Shown here in pieces: positions 5,784 through 7,392 of a stretch of 7,392 nucleotides of DNA. Positions within the stretch are counted from its first letter, which is position 1. Every line of letters begins with the position of its first letter. Source of the stretch: Hyphomicrobiales bacterium (GTDB lineage: Bacteria; Pseudomonadota; Alphaproteobacteria; Rhizobiales; Aestuariivirgaceae); NCBI GenBank assembly GCA_003151375.1, contig PLXI01000189.1, positions 1 through 7,392 of the forward strand, given 5' to 3'. A program made the translations under genes and the position numbers. The notes beneath the pieces are model-generated. The model had not been told where the DNA came from and did not search any database. It saw only the letters and a list, made by a program, of their open reading frames with translations.

Positions 5784-7392
5784 ATGAATTCAATGAACAG
5801 CGCCCAAAGCAGTTTTGCTGCTGACCGCGCTTGGCGAATTGAAATGCCAACGGCGGCGCGCCCTGCAATGGCATTCTTCCCTGACCAAAACGGCGGTGTT
5901 TACGAAAAGCTTCTGAATAATCTGCCGGTGATGTTGCATACGATGGATGGCTCTGGCCGAATGATTTCGGCCAATGCAGTTTGGTGTTCCTCGCTGGGCT
6001 ATGAGGCGCGCGACATTATTGGGCGCAGTTTTTCGGAGTTTTTGCCACTGGACGCGCGCACGCGTTTGGTCACTGAAATTTATCCGAAGTTTTTAGTGTC
6101 ATCTTCCGTGCGCGATGTTGAAATTCAAATGCACCGCAAGGATGGATCTTTGGCGGTGATGCGTCTTTCGATGACGGCTTACCGTGGCGATAAGGGCAGA
6201 CTGGAACAATCGGTTTGTGTGCTTGAAGACATCAGCGATAAAAAAATACAGCAGGTTGCCAACTCTGTCGGCAAGGCTGATCCACGTTTGCGTGCCGCAT
6301 TTGCCGCAGCAGCGCATGGGATGGCGGTGGTTTCTCCTTCTGGCACAATCGAACTGGCCAATACCGCGATGTGCAACTTATTGCGGCGTGACGATATTGA
6401 AGGGCGCAATGTGCCATTTGATGGGTTTGTGCAAACCGAAGACCGCGCCCTTTTCATTGCAGGTATGCGTGATTTGCTCAGTGGCATTGTCCCCGTTTTA
6501 AAATTGGATATTCGGCTGATGACGGGCCAAGGCCGTGTGGTGCCTTGCTCTCTTTCAGTGGCGTTAGTGAAAAACGACAAAGGCGAACCTGAACAGTTAA
6601 TCGTTCAAACGGCTGATATCACTGAACGCCGCCAATCTCAGCAGCGTTTGCAACGTGCTCAGAAGATGGAAGCCATTGGTCAATTGACTGGGGGCCTGGC
6701 GCATGATTTTAACAACCTGCTCACCGTTATCATTGGTAATTTGGAATTGATTGACGGCAAATTTGGTGAGGATGAAAAATCTGCCAGACGTGTGGGCGAA
6801 GCAATTGATGCGGCGCGCAAGGGCTCTGATCTCACACGCCAGTTGTTGGCGGTGGCGCGCAAGCAGGAGCTAGCACCAGCCGAAGTGCATGTTAATGAGC
6901 TGGTCAAGGGCATAGAGCCGTTGCTGGTGCGCAGCATTGGCGAACAGATTGATCTCAAAGTTATTGCCATGGCCGGAGATCCGGTCGCCATGATTGATGC
7001 CTCGCAGCTTGAAAGTGCGTTGCTTAACCTCACCATCAATGCCCGTGACGCGATGGAAAAAGGCGGCAAACTGACAATTGAAACCAGTGCTGTGGTGCTT
7101 GATAAAAATTATGCTGACAAGAATGTCGAAGTAACGCCCGGCCCTTACGTGATGATCGCTGTAACCGACACTGGCGAAGGCATGAAGCCGGAAGTTCAAG
7201 AGAAGGTGTTCCAACCTTTCTACACCACCAAGCCACAAGGCAAAGGCACAGGCCTTGGCCTTTCGATGGTCTATGGCTTCATTAAGCAATCAGGTGGCCA
7301 TATCGCCATTTACTCAGAAGTGGGTCATGGCACCTCGGTGAAAATGTTCCTGCCGCGCAAAATTGCTACGACGGACGCCGTGGTTGATGCTG
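5784..7392 (+). CDS. PAS-PAS sensor histidine kinase (3'-truncated by window edge)
   Basis: The frame stays open from ATG 5784 to the edge, 536 residues, so the gene is incomplete. PAS 1 covers about residues 38-152 (LLNNLPVMLHTMDGSGRMISANAVWCSSLGY, ending VCVLEDISDKK). PAS 2 covers about 167-283 (AAFAAAAHGMAVVSPSGTIELANTAMCNLLRR, ending QTADITERR). The phosphoacceptor helix is QKMEAIGQLTGGLAHDFNNLL with His307, of the GGLAHDFNNLL type seen in CckA and many hybrid kinases. The ATPase domain has an N box (NLTINARDAM, 415-424), G1 (DTGEGM, 462-467), F box (FQPFYTTK, 476-483) and G2 (GTGLGLSMVYG, 488-498). No transmembrane segment is visible, so it is likely a cytosolic sensor. A C-terminal receiver may follow beyond the edge. 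The start rests on AAGGGG with a 6-nt spacer; ATG 5778 is too close to it. The signal sensed is unknown. Confidence 0.94.
   Translation, partial: MNSMNSAQSSFAADRAWRIEMPTAARPAMAFFPDQNGGVYEKLLNNLPVMLHTMDGSGRMISANAVWCSSLGYEARDIIGRSFSEFLPLDARTRLVTEIYPKFLVSSSVRDVEIQMHRKDGSLAVMRLSMTAYRGDKGRLEQSVCVLEDISDKKIQQVANSVGKADPRLRAAFAAAAHGMAVVSPSGTIELANTAMCNLLRRDDIEGRNVPFDGFVQTEDRALFIAGMRDLLSGIVPVLKLDIRLMTGQGRVVPCSLSVALVKNDKGEPEQLIVQTADITERRQSQQRLQRAQKMEAIGQLTGGLAHDFNNLLTVIIGNLELIDGKFGEDEKSARRVGEAIDAARKGSDLTRQLLAVARKQELAPAEVHVNELVKGIEPLLVRSIGEQIDLKVIAMAGDPVAMIDASQLESALLNLTINARDAMEKGGKLTIETSAVVLDKNYADKNVEVTPGPYVMIAVTDTGEGMKPEVQEKVFQPFYTTKPQGKGTGLGLSMVYGFIKQSGGHIAIYSEVGHGTSVKMFLPRKIATTDAVVDA

Noticed and set aside
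6179..6580. 133-residue minus-strand ORF inside the sensor kinase gene
   Set aside because: It is antisense to intact PAS domains with no ribosome-binding site or domain of its own.

Overview
The window looks like chromosomal DNA from an alphaproteobacterium, probably of the Rhizobiales (Hyphomicrobiales) type. The grounds are the rhizobial-looking C-terminus of the primary sigma factor at the left edge, the moderate GC content, and an FNR/FixK-type box. No genus can be assigned. There are no rRNA or tRNA genes, insertion sequences or CRISPR arrays. Every gap between genes is shorter than 150 bases.

Layout: (1) 1-156 is the 3' end of rpoD. (2) A divergent pair follows: a TetR-family repressor on the minus strand (191-808) and an alpha/beta-hydrolase (HSL-type esterase) on the plus strand (929-1897). 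Their shared 120-bp AT-rich gap carries abutting promoter elements and an 18-bp near-perfect palindrome, which suggests a substrate-responsive esterase switch. (3) A small two-helix DUF2892 membrane protein (2008-2208) is preceded by a perfect TTGAT-N4-ATCAA box. The box is centred about 41.5 bp upstream of the start site predicted from a CATAAT -10 element, the geometry of a class II FNR/FixK-activated promoter. (4) A LigB/DODA-type extradiol dioxygenase (2266-3063) follows closely in the same direction. A 10-bp perfect hairpin spans the preceding stop codon. (5) A small protein resembling a degenerate response-regulator receiver (about 3208-3633) lies ahead of a hydantoinase/oxoprolinase HyuA-like ATPase (3669-5651). 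(6) A PAS-PAS-HisKA-HATPase sensor kinase starts at 5784 and runs off the right edge.

Working together: the tetR/esterase pair is a self-contained regulated unit. Genes 2008-5651 all point the same way with gaps of 35-145 bp and could be partly co-transcribed, but no shared pathway is evident. The pseudo-receiver and the sensor kinase may be parts of one signalling arrangement, but this is inference. Nothing here amounts to a clearly new multi-gene system. The best leads are the FNR-type promoter of the DUF2892 gene, the degenerate receiver, and the repressor/operator design.
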